Shown here one piece after another: positions 59,108 through 59,922 of a DNA stretch of 59,922 bases. The notes under the pieces were generated by a model. The model saw nothing but the letters and a program-made list of their open reading frames with translations. It was not told the origin of the DNA and ran no database searches. Position 1 is the stretch's first letter, and every line of letters starts with the position of its first letter. This DNA comes from an uncultured Prevotellaceae bacterium (GTDB lineage Bacteria > Bacteroidota > Bacteroidia > Bacteroidales > Muribaculaceae), in the NCBI GenBank assembly GCA_900317835.1, contig ONIL01000025.1, positions 1 to 59,922 of the forward strand. The letters run 5' to 3'. The translations under genes and the position numbers were made by a program.

Positions 59108-59922
59108 CTACACATCATCAGGCAACGAATTGGGAACCAGAATGTTGATGCCTTTTTTGACGTTCTCGATGATCACTCTTGATGGCATCATGACAGGATC
59201 GCCGTCGATGTGAATGATGTCGTCGTGTACACGCTCGATAACGACGTTCTTGCCGCGATAGATGCTCACATGGTGGTCGTGGTTCAGTTGGCGAAGGAAT
59301 AGACGGGCACCGATGAGCGGGCTCTCGGCTAAGTTGAACGGGTGCATCACCGTCACATCAACCAGGCCGTCCTGCATGGTGGCACGGGGAGCAATGTAGG
59401 CGTTGTTGCCATATTGTGCCGCATTGCAGCAGGCAATGACAAAGGCCTTCTCCTGCATCTTGTTGCCGTCGATGTCGATAATGTATTCTTGCGGTTTATA
59501 CTTGATATACTCGGTCAAAGCCGTCTTGATATAGGTGATGAAGCCGCGTGTGCCCTCGTTAGAGAACTTGTAGCTCACCGTGGCATCAAATCCCATACCG
59601 CAGGTGCAGAAGAAGGGCTTGCCGTTCACGGTGCAGTAGTCAAACTTGCCCACGACGCCATTGTTGAGCACCTGCAATGCCCGGCTGGCATTCATCGAGA
59701 TGCGCAAGTGACGAGCCAGGCCGTTGCCTGATCCGCTAGGAACAATGGCCAGGGCCGTGTCGGTGCCGCACAGGGCGCTTCCCACCTCGTTGACCGTGCC
59801 GTCACCTCCTATAGCCACCACGATGTCAAATCCATCGTTGACGGCTTGCTGGGCCAACTCGCGGGCGTGACCGGGATATTCGCTCATGATGATGCTCACC
59901 TGGTTGCGGTCATGGTCCACCG
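59108..59922 (-). CDS. Diacylglycerol/sphingoid lipid kinase (YegS/DagK family, 5' end outside window)
   Basis: About 270 residues are visible; the N-terminus lies past the window edge. The lipid-kinase motif is VVAIGGDGTVNEVGSALCG followed by LAIVPSGSGNGLARHL, the ATP-binding core of the DAGK catalytic domain. The C-terminal part has MQDGLVDVTVMHPFN and DIIHIDGDPV. Such enzymes phosphorylate diacylglycerol or sphingoid lipids; the substrate is not clear. It may be cotranscribed with the debranching enzyme, 59 bases downstream. Confidence 0.92.
   Translation of the reverse strand, partial: VDHDRNQVSIIMSEYPGHARELAQQAVNDGFDIVVAIGGDGTVNEVGSALCGTDTALAIVPSGSGNGLARHLRISMNASRALQVLNNGVVGKFDYCTVNGKPFFCTCGMGFDATVSYKFSNEGTRGFITYIKTALTEYIKYKPQEYIIDIDGNKMQEKAFVIACCNAAQYGNNAYIAPRATMQDGLVDVTVMHPFNLAESPLIGARLFLRQLNHDHHVSIYRGKNVVIERVHDDIIHIDGDPVMMPSRVIIENVKKGINILVPNSLPDDV

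Noticed and set aside
1-59922. CRISPR array, prophage or complete insertion sequence
   Set aside because: No regularly spaced repeats, phage structural genes, integrase or intact transposase were found.

Overview
The window is a chromosomal segment of a Bacteroidales bacterium, probably a gut or rumen member near Prevotellaceae or Muribaculaceae. The evidence is gene content (OmpA-family porin, GH92 and GH57 enzymes, DUF4494 and DUF3109 proteins, FISUMP and dockerin-like secreted proteins, paired TonB-dependent receptors) and more than 20 promoter -7 elements of the Bacteroidetes form TAnnTTTG. Shine-Dalgarno sites are inconspicuous and several genes appear to have almost no 5' leader.

Bases 1-21860 are a cobalamin (vitamin B12) region. 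It starts with the tail of a probable PduO-type adenosyltransferase, then cobQ, cobD and cbiB on the plus strand. These meet a minus-strand set (cobS, cobC, cobU, cobT) that builds the lower ligand and nucleotide loop. A BtuF-like lipoprotein and a BtuC-like permease follow, without an ATPase gene in view, and then a CPBP membrane protease. A long minus-strand series holds the corrin-ring genes: cobJ-cbiC fusion, cbiE-cbiT fusion, cbiG, cbiF and cbiJ-cbiD fusion. Upstream of them, behind a cobalamin riboswitch (about 21669-21848), lie a TonB-dependent receptor, a lipoprotein form of the cobalt chelatase CbiK, and a second receptor. The set points to anaerobic (early cobalt) synthesis, but cbiL and cbiA are not seen. 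The cbiG/cbiF junction looks like a fusion gene broken by a short deletion that removed the SAM-binding loop of CbiF.

Bases 21900-35600 hold a tRNA-Arg preceded by what looks like an internally deleted tRNA-Ser, tilS, a DMT transporter and a MATE transporter overlapping tail to tail, an OmpA-like porin, transketolase, an MFS sugar permease, a YggS-type PLP protein with DUF4494, and the yicC-gmk-deoD-nitronate monooxygenase-like series.

Bases 35600-54150 hold a transposase relic, dGTPase, GH92 mannosidase, hflX with a duplicated copy of its 3' end, a secreted FISUMP/dockerin protein, a small TPR-like protein, hydE with a TerB-like partner, two exported proteins, murI, folP, cdaA, a DUF3109 protein, a secreted CotH protein with a dockerin tail, rplS, a small membrane protein and typA. 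Bases 54200-59922 are an alpha-glucan operon (lipid kinase, debranching enzyme, GT4 glycosyltransferase, GH57 enzyme).

Six imperfect palindromes built on an ACGAATTACACGAATTAA-like arm are scattered through intergenic gaps, four of them between cobalamin genes. No CRISPR array, rRNA, intact insertion sequence or prophage was seen.
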